This document shows positions 1 through 7,199 of a stretch of 11,897 nucleotides of DNA, piece by piece. Location of the stretch: NCBI GenBank assembly GCA_002732845.1, contig NVSZ01000061.1, forward strand, positions 3,388 to 15,284, read 5' to 3'. Source of the stretch: Rhodospirillaceae bacterium. GTDB taxonomy: Bacteria > Pseudomonadota > Alphaproteobacteria > Rhodospirillales > Magnetovibrionaceae. The notes below the pieces were generated by a model. It was not told the DNA's origin. It made no database searches and worked only from the letters and a program-made list of their open reading frames with translations. Within the stretch, counting starts at the first letter, position 1; each line of letters opens with the position of its first letter. The position numbers and the translations under genes were made by a program.

Positions 1-571
1 CTTTGCCCGCCTGCCAGAGAACATCCGTCAAGACATCACCGTCCATATGACCACCTTTGACCAAAACAGCCTTTGCACCGATTGCTTTGGCAACGCGGGG
101 AAAGTCTTCAACGCTTACAATTTTCATTCCGGTTAAGGCTTCGGCTTCGGGAACATTGGGGGTCACTAAAGTCGCCTTCGCAATCAAACGTTCTTTCATC
201 GCCGTCATGGCATCTGTTTCCAATAAAGCGTGACCGCCTTTGGCCATCATCACCGGGTCCAAAACCAAAGGCGTATCTGGGGCAAAACGATCCAAAGCAT
301 CGGCCACCGCATGAATGACGCTGGCGCGATGAAGCATGCCAATCTTAATGGCATCGGCCCCTAAATCAGTGAGGACAACTTCGATTTGTTGGGTGATAAA
401 ATCTTCGGGAACATCATGAATGGCGTGTACGCCCAATGTGTTTTGGGCGGTCAGCGCCGTCAACGCCGTCATGGCAAAACCATTTAAGGCCGTGACGGTT
501 TTTAAATCGGCCTGAATGCCTGCTCCGCCGCCGCTGTCTGATCCGGCAATGATGAGCACGCGCCCGTTCAT
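1..571 (-). CDS. thiD: Hydroxymethylpyrimidine/phosphomethylpyrimidine kinase (partial, 3' end cut off)
   Basis: Phosphorylates HMP and HMP-phosphate to HMP-pyrophosphate in the cytoplasm, for joining to the thiazole in thiamine synthesis. I translated 190 codons from the ATG at 571 to the window edge; full-length ThiD is usually about 260-270 residues, so roughly 70-80 C-terminal residues lie outside. Visible family motifs are the N-terminal [13 protein letters not shown] substrate and phosphate loop (residues 11-23), [25 protein letters not shown] and VKGGHM. The C-terminal ATP-binding and catalytic region is beyond the edge. The start codon overlaps the glmM stop as ATGA, which implies translational coupling; no strong separate Shine-Dalgarno is visible. 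A pyridoxal kinase is the main alternative for this fold, but the [13 protein letters not shown] loop favours ThiD. No thiamine riboswitch precedes it. Confidence 0.95.
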   Translation of the reverse strand, partial: MNGRVLIIAGSDSGGGAGIQADLKTVTALNGFAMTALTALTAQNTLGVHAIHDVPEDFITQQIEVVLTDLGADAIKIGMLHRASVIHAVADALDRFAPDTPLVLDPVMMAKGGHALLETDAMTAMKERLIAKATLVTPNVPEAEALTGMKIVSVEDFPRVAKAIGAKAVLVKGGHMDGDVLTDVLWQAGK

Positions 572-1920
572 GATTTTTGCACGACCTGTTCGATCAAGTC
601 GGCCAATTCACCAACCACGTCTTTGACCAAGGCTTCGTCTTCGGCTTCGGCCATCACGCGGATCAGGGGCTCGGTCCCTGATTTTCTGATCAGCAAACGG
701 CCTGAGCCTTGTAAACGCTGTTCGGCGGCCACAGTAGCTTTTTTCACTTCGTCGGAGTCCATCGGAGAAACACCTGAAAAACGTATGTTTTGCAAAAGCT
801 GCGGAAACGGATCGAACTGGCGACAGATTGCAGATGCAGGCTTATCGCTTTGGACCAAAACGGCCAAGACCTGTAAAGCCGCGACCAAACCATCGCCCGT
901 GGTGCTGTACTCGCTCAACACGATATGACCCGATTGTTCACCGCCCACGTTGCAGCCGGATTTTCGCATTTCATCGACCACATACCGGTCACCCACTTGG
1001 GTGCGCGTGAGACCTAAGCCTTCGCCTTTTAGGAATTTCTCTAGCCCCATATTCGACATGACGGTCGCGACCACAGCGCCCCCCGTCAGCAAACCTTGAC
1101 GATGGCGGTCCGCCGCAATCATGCCCATCAATTGATCACCATCAACCAGCTGGCCTTTTTCATCCGAAATCAAAACCCGATCTGCATCACCATCCAAGGC
1201 AATGCCGATATCGGCTTTATGTTTGAGTACGGCTTGTTGCATGGCTTCGGTCGCCGTGGACCCACATCCATCATTGATATTTTTACCGTTGGGCTCAACG
1301 CCAATGGTGATGATTTCCGCGCCCAATTCCCACAACACTTCGGGGGCGACTTTATAGGCCGCACCATTTGCACAATCGATAACAATTTTAAGGCCGTCTA
1401 AGGTCATGCCCTTGGGAAAGGTTCTTTTGACAAATTCGGTGTAACGACCAATGGCATCATCCAAACGCCTAGCCCGTCCTAAGTCCGCAGATTTTGCCAG
1501 TTCAGGGGCCATATCTGTTTCCATGCGGGCTTCGATTTCAAGTTCAATAGCATCAGACAATTTGTATCCATCGGGGCCAAAAAATTTAATGCCATTGTCT
1601 TCATACGGATTGTGAGATGCCGAAATCATGACACCAAAATCAGCGCGCAGCGAAGTCGTCAACATCGCCACACCGGGCGTGGGCACGGGACCGACCAAAA
1701 TAACGTCCATGCCGCACGACAAAAAACCAGAGGTCAGCGCGTTTTCCAGCATATAACCGGAAAGTCGGGTATCTTTACCAATCACCACCCGATGACGATG
1801 AGATCCCCGCTTAAAATGCAAAGCTGCCGCTTGTCCCACCAGCATGGTGGTCATCGAAGTCATGGGATGCACATTCGTTTTGCCGCGAATGCCGTCTGTG
1901 CCAAAAAGTGTACGTGTCAT
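568..1920 (-). CDS. glmM: Phosphoglucosamine mutase
   Basis: Interconverts glucosamine-6-phosphate and glucosamine-1-phosphate, the step before UDP-GlcNAc for peptidoglycan and LPS. The 450-residue product matches the family's usual length of about 445. All four phosphohexomutase-domain signatures are present: N-terminal FGTDGIRG (6-13); the catalytic phosphoserine loop ISASHNP with Ser102; the metal-binding loop DGDADR (243-248); the sugar-binding GGEQSGH (326-332); and the phosphate-binding [12 protein letters not shown] near 412-423. The ATG at 1920 is chosen because the protein begins with the standard [13 protein letters not shown]; an AGGA lies about 10 bases upstream, inside a 13-base palindrome. 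The gene is followed by thiD with an ATGA overlap. In relatives it commonly follows ftsH/folP; here a plus-strand gene pair separates it from folP, so it probably needs a promoter in the divergent interval. Confidence 0.98.
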   Translation of the reverse strand: MTRTLFGTDGIRGKTNVHPMTSMTTMLVGQAAALHFKRGSHRHRVVIGKDTRLSGYMLENALTSGFLSCGMDVILVGPVPTPGVAMLTTSLRADFGVMISASHNPYEDNGIKFFGPDGYKLSDAIELEIEARMETDMAPELAKSADLGRARRLDDAIGRYTEFVKRTFPKGMTLDGLKIVIDCANGAAYKVAPEVLWELGAEIITIGVEPNGKNINDGCGSTATEAMQQAVLKHKADIGIALDGDADRVLISDEKGQLVDGDQLMGMIAADRHRQGLLTGGAVVATVMSNMGLEKFLKGEGLGLTRTQVGDRYVVDEMRKSGCNVGGEQSGHIVLSEYSTTGDGLVAALQVLAVLVQSDKPASAICRQFDPFPQLLQNIRFSGVSPMDSDEVKKATVAAEQRLQGSGRLLIRKSGTEPLIRVMAEAEDEALVKDVVGELADLIEQVVQKS

Positions 1921-2051
1921 GGATACCGTATCCTAAATTTAAAATCTCTCCCCTTTGTAAATCATTCCCCCTTAAGGTGGGGTAAATTTTCGTTACGATC
2001 CGTTTCAGAGCAATCGACTTGCACAAAGCCCCAGAATAGGCAAAATGAGGT
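1921..2051. promoter_or_regulatory. Divergent intergenic interval between glmM and the HPP-family gene
   Basis: Both neighbours are read outward from these 131 bases, so promoters for each are expected here. No pair of -35/-10 boxes is convincing on either strand. Two symmetric elements stand out: a perfect palindrome GGATACCGTATCC at 1921-1933, directly abutting the glmM start codon and covering its AGGA ribosome-binding bases, and an imperfect palindrome CCCCCTTAAGGTGGGG at about 1967-1982 centred on TTAA. Either could be an operator or an RNA hairpin; this is inference. The HPP gene has GAGG only one base before its ATG and AGG 11 bases away, so its ribosome binding site is poor or its start is slightly off. 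Confidence 0.4.
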
Positions 2052-2582
2052 ATGACCAAACAATCGCCCCAACTCCACACGCACCAATCCCGCCCGCCGG
2101 CTTCCGACATCCTGCGCAGTTTTATCGGCGGGTTTTTGGGTATTTCCGGCCTTGCCTTAAGCCTTCAATTGGTTTTGGGCAACACCGACTTAAGCCTGAT
2201 GATCGGTACATTTGGGGCCACTGCCGTGTTGCTTTACGGTGTGCCGTATAGCCCCTTGGCCCAACCTTATAACGTGGTTTTTGGTCACCTGATTTCTGCG
2301 GCCATTGGCGTAGCGGTTTTTCAAGTGGTCGGCGAAGCCAATTGGCTGTCCGCTGCCCTTGCCGTAGCGCTGGCCATTGCCGTCATGCAAGCCACCCGCA
2401 GCGTTCACCCGCCGGGTGGAGCCACGGCTTTGATCGCCGTCATCGCTTCGCCCGCCATCCATGATTTAGGCTTTTTGTACATCGTTTACCCGGTGGGCTT
2501 TGGCGCGGTGCTTTTGGTGGGCGTTGCCCTGATCACCAACAACGTCGGAAAAGAGCGCCGCTGGCCCATATTCTGGCGTTGA
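2052..2582 (+). CDS. HPP-family integral membrane protein
   Basis: A 176-residue hydrophobic protein of the HPP family (Pfam HPP type), placed in the inner membrane. The family name motif is present as HPPGGATAL at 119-127, and so are the supporting QPYNVVFGH segment (71-79) and an ending of the RRWPIFW type after the last helix. Hydrophobic stretches are seen at about 22-42, 47-63, 77-94, 98-115 and 141-163, giving four to five membrane passes. Cyanobacterial and plastid members have been linked to nitrite transport; whether that applies here is unknown, and no nitrogen-assimilation gene is nearby. It lies on the opposite strand to the surrounding housekeeping genes and 15 bases upstream of the Tag-like gene, so the two are probably co-transcribed. 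The start is uncertain by a few residues; an overlapping out-of-frame ATG lies at 2045. Confidence 0.88.
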   Translation: MTKQSPQLHTHQSRPPASDILRSFIGGFLGISGLALSLQLVLGNTDLSLMIGTFGATAVLLYGVPYSPLAQPYNVVFGHLISAAIGVAVFQVVGEANWLSAALAVALAIAVMQATRSVHPPGGATALIAVIASPAIHDLGFLYIVYPVGFGAVLLVGVALITNNVGKERRWPIFWR

Positions 2583-2597
2583 CCCGAGGACAACATC

Positions 2598-3257
2598 ATG
2601 CGCGATTTTCAAGAAATTTTTGAGATTTCAGCCGCCCGCAAAGGCGGCGCAGATCAGCTGGAAGCCCTGTTGGCCGAGACCAGTGCCCGCCCGGAACACT
2701 CCGATGACCGCTGGCTATCTAGAATGGCCGAATATATTTTCAAGGCCGGATTCACATGGAAAGTGGTTGATCATATGTGGCCGGGCTTTGAAAAAGTCTT
2801 TGAAGGCTTCGATGTTGGCTTTTGCAGCATGTTGAACGAAGACGATCTGGCCCGCCTGGTCAGCGACAAACGCATCGTACGCCACGGCACCAAAATTCGT
2901 TCTGTTCAGCAAAATGCGGTGTTTATATCTGACTTAGCCGACGAATACGGCAGTGTTGATCAAGCGTTTCGCAATTGGCCCTCGTCGGACTACATCGGCT
3001 TGCTGTTGCTTCTTAAAAAACGCGGCTCTCGTCTGGGCGGAAACACCGGGCAATATTTATTGCGGTCCATGGGCGTCGACAGTTTTATTTTGTCGCGTGA
3101 TGTTGTGACGCGGTTAGTCGCCGAAGGCCTCATCGACAAGGCCCCAACGTCACAAAAAGCCATGAAACAAGTGCAACACGCCTTTAATGAATGGCACGCA
3201 GAATCAGGCAAGTCCCTCACCTATATCAGCCGGGTTTTAGGTATGAGTGTTGGTTAA
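2598..3257 (+). CDS. DNA-3-methyladenine glycosylase I (Tag)-like protein, divergent
   Basis: A 219-residue cytoplasmic protein resembling the Tag family of base-excision repair glycosylases, which remove 3-methyladenine from DNA. The recognisable core is AEYIFKAGFTWKVV (44-57, like the Tag stretch ending in LSW), a segment around FEKVFEGFDV, IVRHGTKIRSVQQNA (93-107) and the KKRGSRLGG to SMGVDSFILSRDVV stretch (140-170). It differs from E. coli Tag in lacking the N-terminal Cys and C-terminal His/Cys ligands of the zinc snap, and by eye the residue aligning with Tag Glu38 is Tyr46, with Glu45 beside it. It may therefore be a distinct subfamily, and its activity is unproven. A good ribosome site, GAGGA, sits eight bases before the ATG. 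Its last 21 bases overlap the 3' end of folP on the other strand. It is probably co-transcribed with the HPP gene. Confidence 0.75.
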   Translation: MRDFQEIFEISAARKGGADQLEALLAETSARPEHSDDRWLSRMAEYIFKAGFTWKVVDHMWPGFEKVFEGFDVGFCSMLNEDDLARLVSDKRIVRHGTKIRSVQQNAVFISDLADEYGSVDQAFRNWPSSDYIGLLLLLKKRGSRLGGNTGQYLLRSMGVDSFILSRDVVTRLVAEGLIDKAPTSQKAMKQVQHAFNEWHAESGKSLTYISRVLGMSVG

Positions 3258-4061
3258 CGCTGACCAGATATTTAAAGCCTGAAGCGTTTCCGGAACGTCA
3301 TGTACACGCAAGATTTTTACCCCCTGCTCAACCGCAAACAACGCTGCGGCAATCGATCCGGGCAACCTTTTTTGAGCGTCCGGTTCATCCGTTACAGCCC
3401 CAATAAAGCTTTTGCGCGAGACCCCCAACAAGACCGGCACAGCCAGATCGTTATAGAGATTTAGACGCGCCAGAATGTCCAGATTATTGTCGACGGTTTT
3501 GCCAAAGCCAATGCCCGGATCTACGGCAATGCGGTTTTGGGCAATGCCAGCCTCTTCACAAACCTGAATACGTTCTTTTAAGTAGGCGATCACCTGTGCG
3601 GGAGCGTCTTTATACGATGGGTCGTCTTGCATGGTTTTGGGCAGGCCTTGCATATGCATCAACACCACGTCTGCATCCGACCCGGCCACCACGTCCACCG
3701 CGCCCTCGCCCGTTAAAGCGGAAACATCGTTCACAATCTTTGCGCCAACGTCGAGGGCGGCTTGCATAACCAAAGCATGACGGGTGTCGATAGATACCAA
3801 GGCTCCGGCTTTGACCAAACGTTTGATCACCGGGACGGTGCGACGGATTTCTTCGTCCAAGCCAACGGGCAAGGCACCCGGCCGGGTGCTTTCGCCGCCG
3901 ACATCGATGATCGCGGCGCCGTCTTCACACATTTGCAAACCGCGCCTCACGGCGTCTTCAAACGCAAAGGCCTCTCCGCCATCGGAAAAGCTGTCCGGGG
4001 TGGCGTTGACAATGCCCATAATGCGGCAATGATCTAAGGACAGGCCTGCAAATGTTTTCAT
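3237..4061 (-). CDS. folP: Dihydropteroate synthase
   Basis: Condenses p-aminobenzoate with 6-hydroxymethyl-dihydropterin pyrophosphate to make dihydropteroate in folate synthesis; the family is the target of sulfonamides. The 274-residue protein is a single TIM-barrel domain with all standard loops: GIVNATPDSFSDGG (16-29), DVGGESTRPGA (53-63), SIDT (90-93), NDVSAL (111-116), DPGIGFGK (181-188), GVSRKSFIG (213-221) and the C-terminal RVHDV (252-256). The ATG at 4061 has a modest GGAAA ribosome site. The start lies only 12 bases beyond a strong terminator hairpin that follows ftsH, so expression probably depends on read-through or on a promoter inside ftsH. Its 3' end overlaps the convergent Tag-like gene by 21 bases. 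It is a complete gene with no missing motif. Confidence 0.98.
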   Translation of the reverse strand: MKTFAGLSLDHCRIMGIVNATPDSFSDGGEAFAFEDAVRRGLQMCEDGAAIIDVGGESTRPGALPVGLDEEIRRTVPVIKRLVKAGALVSIDTRHALVMQAALDVGAKIVNDVSALTGEGAVDVVAGSDADVVLMHMQGLPKTMQDDPSYKDAPAQVIAYLKERIQVCEEAGIAQNRIAVDPGIGFGKTVDNNLDILARLNLYNDLAVPVLLGVSRKSFIGAVTDEPDAQKRLPGSIAAALFAVEQGVKILRVHDVPETLQALNIWSALTNTHT

Positions 4062-4070
4062 CAGTTTTCC

Positions 4071-4108
4071 AAGATAAAACCCCGCCTCTTGCGAAGGCGG
4101 GGTTTTAT
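4071..4108 (-). terminator. Intrinsic terminator after ftsH, just ahead of folP
   Basis: A perfect 14-base inverted repeat (4074-4087 against 4095-4108) with a 7-base loop. The arms read AGGCGGGG then TTTTAT on the minus strand, giving a GC-rich stem followed by a T-rich run into TTTTATCTT. It begins 17 bases after the ftsH stop and ends 12 bases before the folP start. Because the arms are flanked by A and T runs, it could also act for the opposite strand, although no plus-strand gene ends here. Confidence 0.85.
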
Positions 4109-4124
4109 ATCGTTGTCTTTGATT

Positions 4125-6074
4125 TTAGGCTTCGGGAAGAGGATCGGCATCAACGCCCGTATCATCTTTGCCCTTAGATGCGCCCTTGCCAGAACTTGGC
4201 ACGGATGTTTTAGGTCCACCTTGGTCCGACAAATCATCGGGATCAGCGCGGTTCACACCCTTGCCATCCATAATGTCTCTGACTTCCTGACCGTTCAAGG
4301 TTTCGTATTCTAACAAGCCCTGCGTGATGTCTTCCAACTGATCTTTATGATCGGTCAGAATACGCCGGGCTTTGCCTTCGGCTTCGTCAATCAAACGACG
4401 GGTTTCTTGGTCAATCAGGTTGGCCGTTTCTTCCGAAATATTGGTGTGTTGGGTTACAGAATGGCCCAAGAACACTTCTTCTTCGTTCGCATTGTACCGC
4501 AATGGCCCCAATTTATCGGAAAAACCAAATTCCGTGATCATGCGACGGGCCATAGCCGTGGCTTGTTGAATGTCGTTGCCGGCCCCCGTGGTGATATTTT
4601 CTTTACCAAAGATGATTTCTTCGGCCACACGCCCACCAAACATCATCGCCAATTTAGATTCCAATTGAACCTTAGAGAACGTGTATTGATCGCGTTCGGG
4701 CAAGCTCATGGTCACGCCCAAGGCGCGACCGCGAGGAATAATTGTGACTTTATGAAGCGGGTCAGATTTTGGCATATGAAGACCGACCAAAGCGTGTCCG
4801 GCTTCGTGGTAGGCGGTCAGTTTCTTTTCCTCTTCGGTCATCACCATGGAACGGCGTTCCGCACCCATCATGACTTTGTCTTTGGCGGATTCGAAATCAG
4901 ACATGGTGACCACACGTTTGCCCGTGCGGGCTGCCAACAAAGCGGCTTCGTTCACCAAGTTCGCAAGGTCAGCACCAGAAAAACCGGGGGTGCCGCGGGC
5001 AATGGTGCGCGCAATAACATCGGGCGCCAAAGGCACTTTTTTCATGTGAACTTTAAGGATTTTTTCGCGGCCCAAGATATCAGGATTAGGCACCTGCACC
5101 TGACGGTCAAAACGACCGGGGCGCAACAGCGCTGGGTCCAAAACATCGGGACGGTTGGTGGCGGCGATCAAAATCACGCCTTCGTTGGATTCAAAGCCAT
5201 CCATTTCCACCAACAACTGGTTCAAGGTTTGTTCGCGTTCATCATTACCACCGCCAAGTCCGGCACCACGATGGCGACCGACGGCGTCGATTTCATCGAT
5301 GAAGATAATACACGGTGCATTTTTCTTGCCCTGTTCGAACATGTCGCGCACCCGAGACGCACCAACACCCACAAACATTTCAACAAAATCAGAACCGGAA
5401 ATTGTAAAGAACGGTACATTGGCTTCACCCGCGATGGCGCGTGCCAACAAGGTTTTACCCGTACCGGGAGGCCCCACCAAAAGACAGCCCTTGGGGATTT
5501 TGCCACCCAAGCGTTGGAATTTTTGAGGGTCTTTCAGAAATTCGACTATTTCTTCAAGCTCTTGCTTGGCTTCGTCAATACCCGCCACGTCTTCGAACGT
5601 GATGCGGCCTTGTTTTTCGGTCAACAGCTTGGCTTTTGATTTACCAAAGCCCATGGCTTTGCCACCCGCACCGCCGCCTTGCATTTGACGCATGAAGAAA
5701 ATCCACACACCAATCAAGAGCAAGAACGGGAACAGGGAAATCAAGAAGCTCATCAACGTGGGTTGCCCCTCGTCGGACGGTGCGGCCTGAATTCTAACGT
5801 TGTTTTCCGTCAATTTACTGACCAATGCTGGGTCTTCGGGCGCAAAGGTCGTGAATGTACGTCCATCACTCAAATGTCCAAAGACATTCGATCCGGCTTT
5901 GGTGCCTTTGATGGTGACATCTTGAACTTCACCATTTTCAACGGCGGTCATAAATTCGGAATATGCAAGGTTAGACTGAATACCTTGCTGTTGCGGGCCT
6001 TGGAACACGTTAAACAATGCAAAAAGCAAAAATAGAATAACGATCCAAAACACAATGTTCTTGCTGAAATTCAA
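4125..6074 (-). CDS. ftsH: ATP-dependent zinc metalloprotease FtsH
   Basis: Hexameric inner-membrane AAA+ protease that extracts and degrades membrane and regulatory proteins (in E. coli including RpoH and LpxC). I place the start at a TTG at 6074 because AAGGAA lies six bases upstream and the protein then begins [10 protein letters not shown], the usual FtsH N-terminus. An in-frame ATG at 6143 would add 23 unrelated residues over the promoter region. The result is 649 residues. Order of parts: membrane segment 7-24, periplasmic domain about 30-105, second membrane segment 107-128, Walker A GPPGTGKT (201-208), pore FVG (234-236), Walker B FIDE, SRH ending RPGRFDR (318-324), zinc motif HEAGH (423-427) and third ligand Asp501. 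The last 40 or so residues form a Gly/Ser/Lys/Asp-rich tail. A terminator follows. tilS lies 110 bases upstream. Confidence 0.98.
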   Translation of the reverse strand: MNFSKNIVFWIVILFLLFALFNVFQGPQQQGIQSNLAYSEFMTAVENGEVQDVTIKGTKAGSNVFGHLSDGRTFTTFAPEDPALVSKLTENNVRIQAAPSDEGQPTLMSFLISLFPFLLLIGVWIFFMRQMQGGGAGGKAMGFGKSKAKLLTEKQGRITFEDVAGIDEAKQELEEIVEFLKDPQKFQRLGGKIPKGCLLVGPPGTGKTLLARAIAGEANVPFFTISGSDFVEMFVGVGASRVRDMFEQGKKNAPCIIFIDEIDAVGRHRGAGLGGGNDEREQTLNQLLVEMDGFESNEGVILIAATNRPDVLDPALLRPGRFDRQVQVPNPDILGREKILKVHMKKVPLAPDVIARTIARGTPGFSGADLANLVNEAALLAARTGKRVVTMSDFESAKDKVMMGAERRSMVMTEEEKKLTAYHEAGHALVGLHMPKSDPLHKVTIIPRGRALGVTMSLPERDQYTFSKVQLESKLAMMFGGRVAEEIIFGKENITTGAGNDIQQATAMARRMITEFGFSDKLGPLRYNANEEEVFLGHSVTQHTNISEETANLIDQETRRLIDEAEGKARRILTDHKDQLEDITQGLLEYETLNGQEVRDIMDGKGVNRADPDDLSDQGGPKTSVPSSGKGASKGKDDTGVDADPLPEA

Positions 6075-6115
6075 GGTTATTTCCTTAATCTGGGGACTAT
6101 ATATCTTAGCTCTGG

Positions 6116-6144
6116 ATGTAGGGCCTTTACCGCTTAAGGGCAAG
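6116..6144 (-). promoter_or_regulatory. Candidate heat-shock (sigma32-type) promoter for ftsH
   Basis: On the minus strand CTTGCC (6144-6139) is separated by 16 bases from CCTACAT (6122-6116). This resembles the CTTG...CCTATnT pattern reported for alphaproteobacterial RpoH promoters, with six of seven positions fitting the -10 side and CTTG intact on the -35 side. The implied leader to the TTG start is about 35 bases. ftsH is a heat-shock gene in E. coli and other proteobacteria, which makes the match plausible. No comparably good sigma70 pair was found in this gap. The call is by eye only. Confidence 0.4.
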
Positions 6145-6155
6145 GGCTGGGCTCG

Positions 6156-6173
6156 AAAAAAACGCGTTTTTTT
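6156..6173. repeat. 18-base perfect palindrome in the tilS-ftsH gap
   Basis: Seven A, CGCG, seven T: a perfectly symmetric 18-base element 11 bases after the tilS stop. As RNA on the minus strand it is a weak hairpin ending in a U run, so it might act as a weak terminator for tilS. As DNA it is an A-tract/T-tract site that could bind a regulator or bend. Function is not determinable from sequence. Confidence 0.7.
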
Positions 6174-6184
6174 ACATTTTACGT

Positions 6185-7195
6185 CTATTTATCAGTTTTT
6201 TTACAGTTTTGACGTGGTGATTCAACAGAAACATAAATTCCCGAAGCCTTCGTGCGCACCAAAACACCCGCCAAAGTTCTGGCCCCGTGCTCTCCGCTTT
6301 CCAACCATGCCCGCAAACGCCGCAGTTTATCGGGGCTGGGCGGATACACGTTTCCGCCCACATCCCTCAAAATTTTAGAAAGGGCGCGTTCATAGATGCG
6401 GGGGGGGGCGTTTAAAAAATCGGGGGTTATTTTTAAGGTTTTCCCCGGCTCTACCGCTATATCCACCAAACGATCCGCCGCCTTATCCAAAACATCACAG
6501 ACGAGACGCGCGCTTGTCGCAGCCCCAGAAAGACGATCCGCCGACACCCCTTGTTTGGCTAAATCCACCAGCAAAGCCCGCACCCGCACCCGTTCAAAAT
6601 CGGTGTTGTGGTTCGAAGGGTCTTCGATCCAGTGCTGACCTTTGGTTTTTAAGGTCGCGATCAAGCGGGATTTCGGCACATTCAACAAAGGCCGACACAG
6701 TTTCAAACCATGAACATCACGCGCCAAAGCCATCGCTCCGAACCCATATAAAGTGCTTTGTTTTTTTAAGCGCATCAGCACCGTTTCGGCCTGATCATCT
6801 TGGTGGTGGGCTAAAAACAGATGGTCAACACCCTGAGCCTGACACCAATCACTCATCAATGCATAGCGGGCTTTTCGGGCCCGCGCCTGAACCGCCGTGG
6901 TTTGGTGTTTGTTTGGAGCCCATGTTAAAATATGTTGTTTTAGGCCTATGGCTTCAAGCCATGTTTTAACCTGTTCGGCTTCGCCCCGAGACTCTTTGCG
7001 CAGGCCATGGTCAACGGTCAGGGCCGTGACTTCAACGCCCCGCTCCGCGCCCCAAGCCTGAAGCATAATCGCCAAACACAAGGAATCTGCGCCACCCGAA
7101 ACGGCGACGGCAATTTGCGAGACTTGCGCGAAGTCTTCGCACGACGTCATTAAAGTCGAAAATTCAGCCTCCCCAATTGGGTTTGTTTGAGGCAT
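6185..7195 (-). CDS. tilS: tRNA(Ile)-lysidine synthetase
   Basis: Attaches lysine to C34 of the CAU-anticodon isoleucine tRNA using ATP, changing its reading from AUG to AUA. The 336-residue protein carries the PP-loop AVSGGADS (31-38), TVDHGLR (60-66), [11 protein letters not shown] (129-139) and WIEDPSN (189-195) followed by the conserved FERVRVR region. It is shorter than E. coli TilS (432 residues) and lacks an obvious C-terminal TilS-C domain, so it is the short architecture. The ATG at 7195 is four bases after the cpoB stop, suggesting coupling; an in-frame ATG at residue 16 is a possible alternative start. A tract of nine C (minus strand, 6400-6408, residues 263-266) is a possible slippage site, but the frame is intact. 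An A7-CGCG-T7 palindrome follows. Confidence 0.96.
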   Translation of the reverse strand: MPQTNPIGEAEFSTLMTSCEDFAQVSQIAVAVSGGADSLCLAIMLQAWGAERGVEVTALTVDHGLRKESRGEAEQVKTWLEAIGLKQHILTWAPNKHQTTAVQARARKARYALMSDWCQAQGVDHLFLAHHQDDQAETVLMRLKKQSTLYGFGAMALARDVHGLKLCRPLLNVPKSRLIATLKTKGQHWIEDPSNHNTDFERVRVRALLVDLAKQGVSADRLSGAATSARLVCDVLDKAADRLVDIAVEPGKTLKITPDFLNAPPRIYERALSKILRDVGGNVYPPSPDKLRRLRAWLESGEHGARTLAGVLVRTKASGIYVSVESPRQNCKKTDK

Positions 7196-7199
7196 TGGG

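Noticed and set aside
1096..1401. A plus-strand open frame of 101 codons within glmM
   Set aside because: It is antisense to conserved GlmM metal-loop coding sequence, with no support of its own.
4347..5639. A 430-codon open frame on the plus strand opposite ftsH
   Set aside because: It is antisense to the conserved AAA and protease domains of FtsH; its Phe/His/Gly-rich translation resembles no known family and follows from the codon pattern of the real gene.
6075..6143. ATG at 6143 as the ftsH start
   Set aside because: It would add 23 residues before the standard N-terminus with no family resemblance, over the promoter-like region; TTG at 6074 has a clear AAGGAA site.
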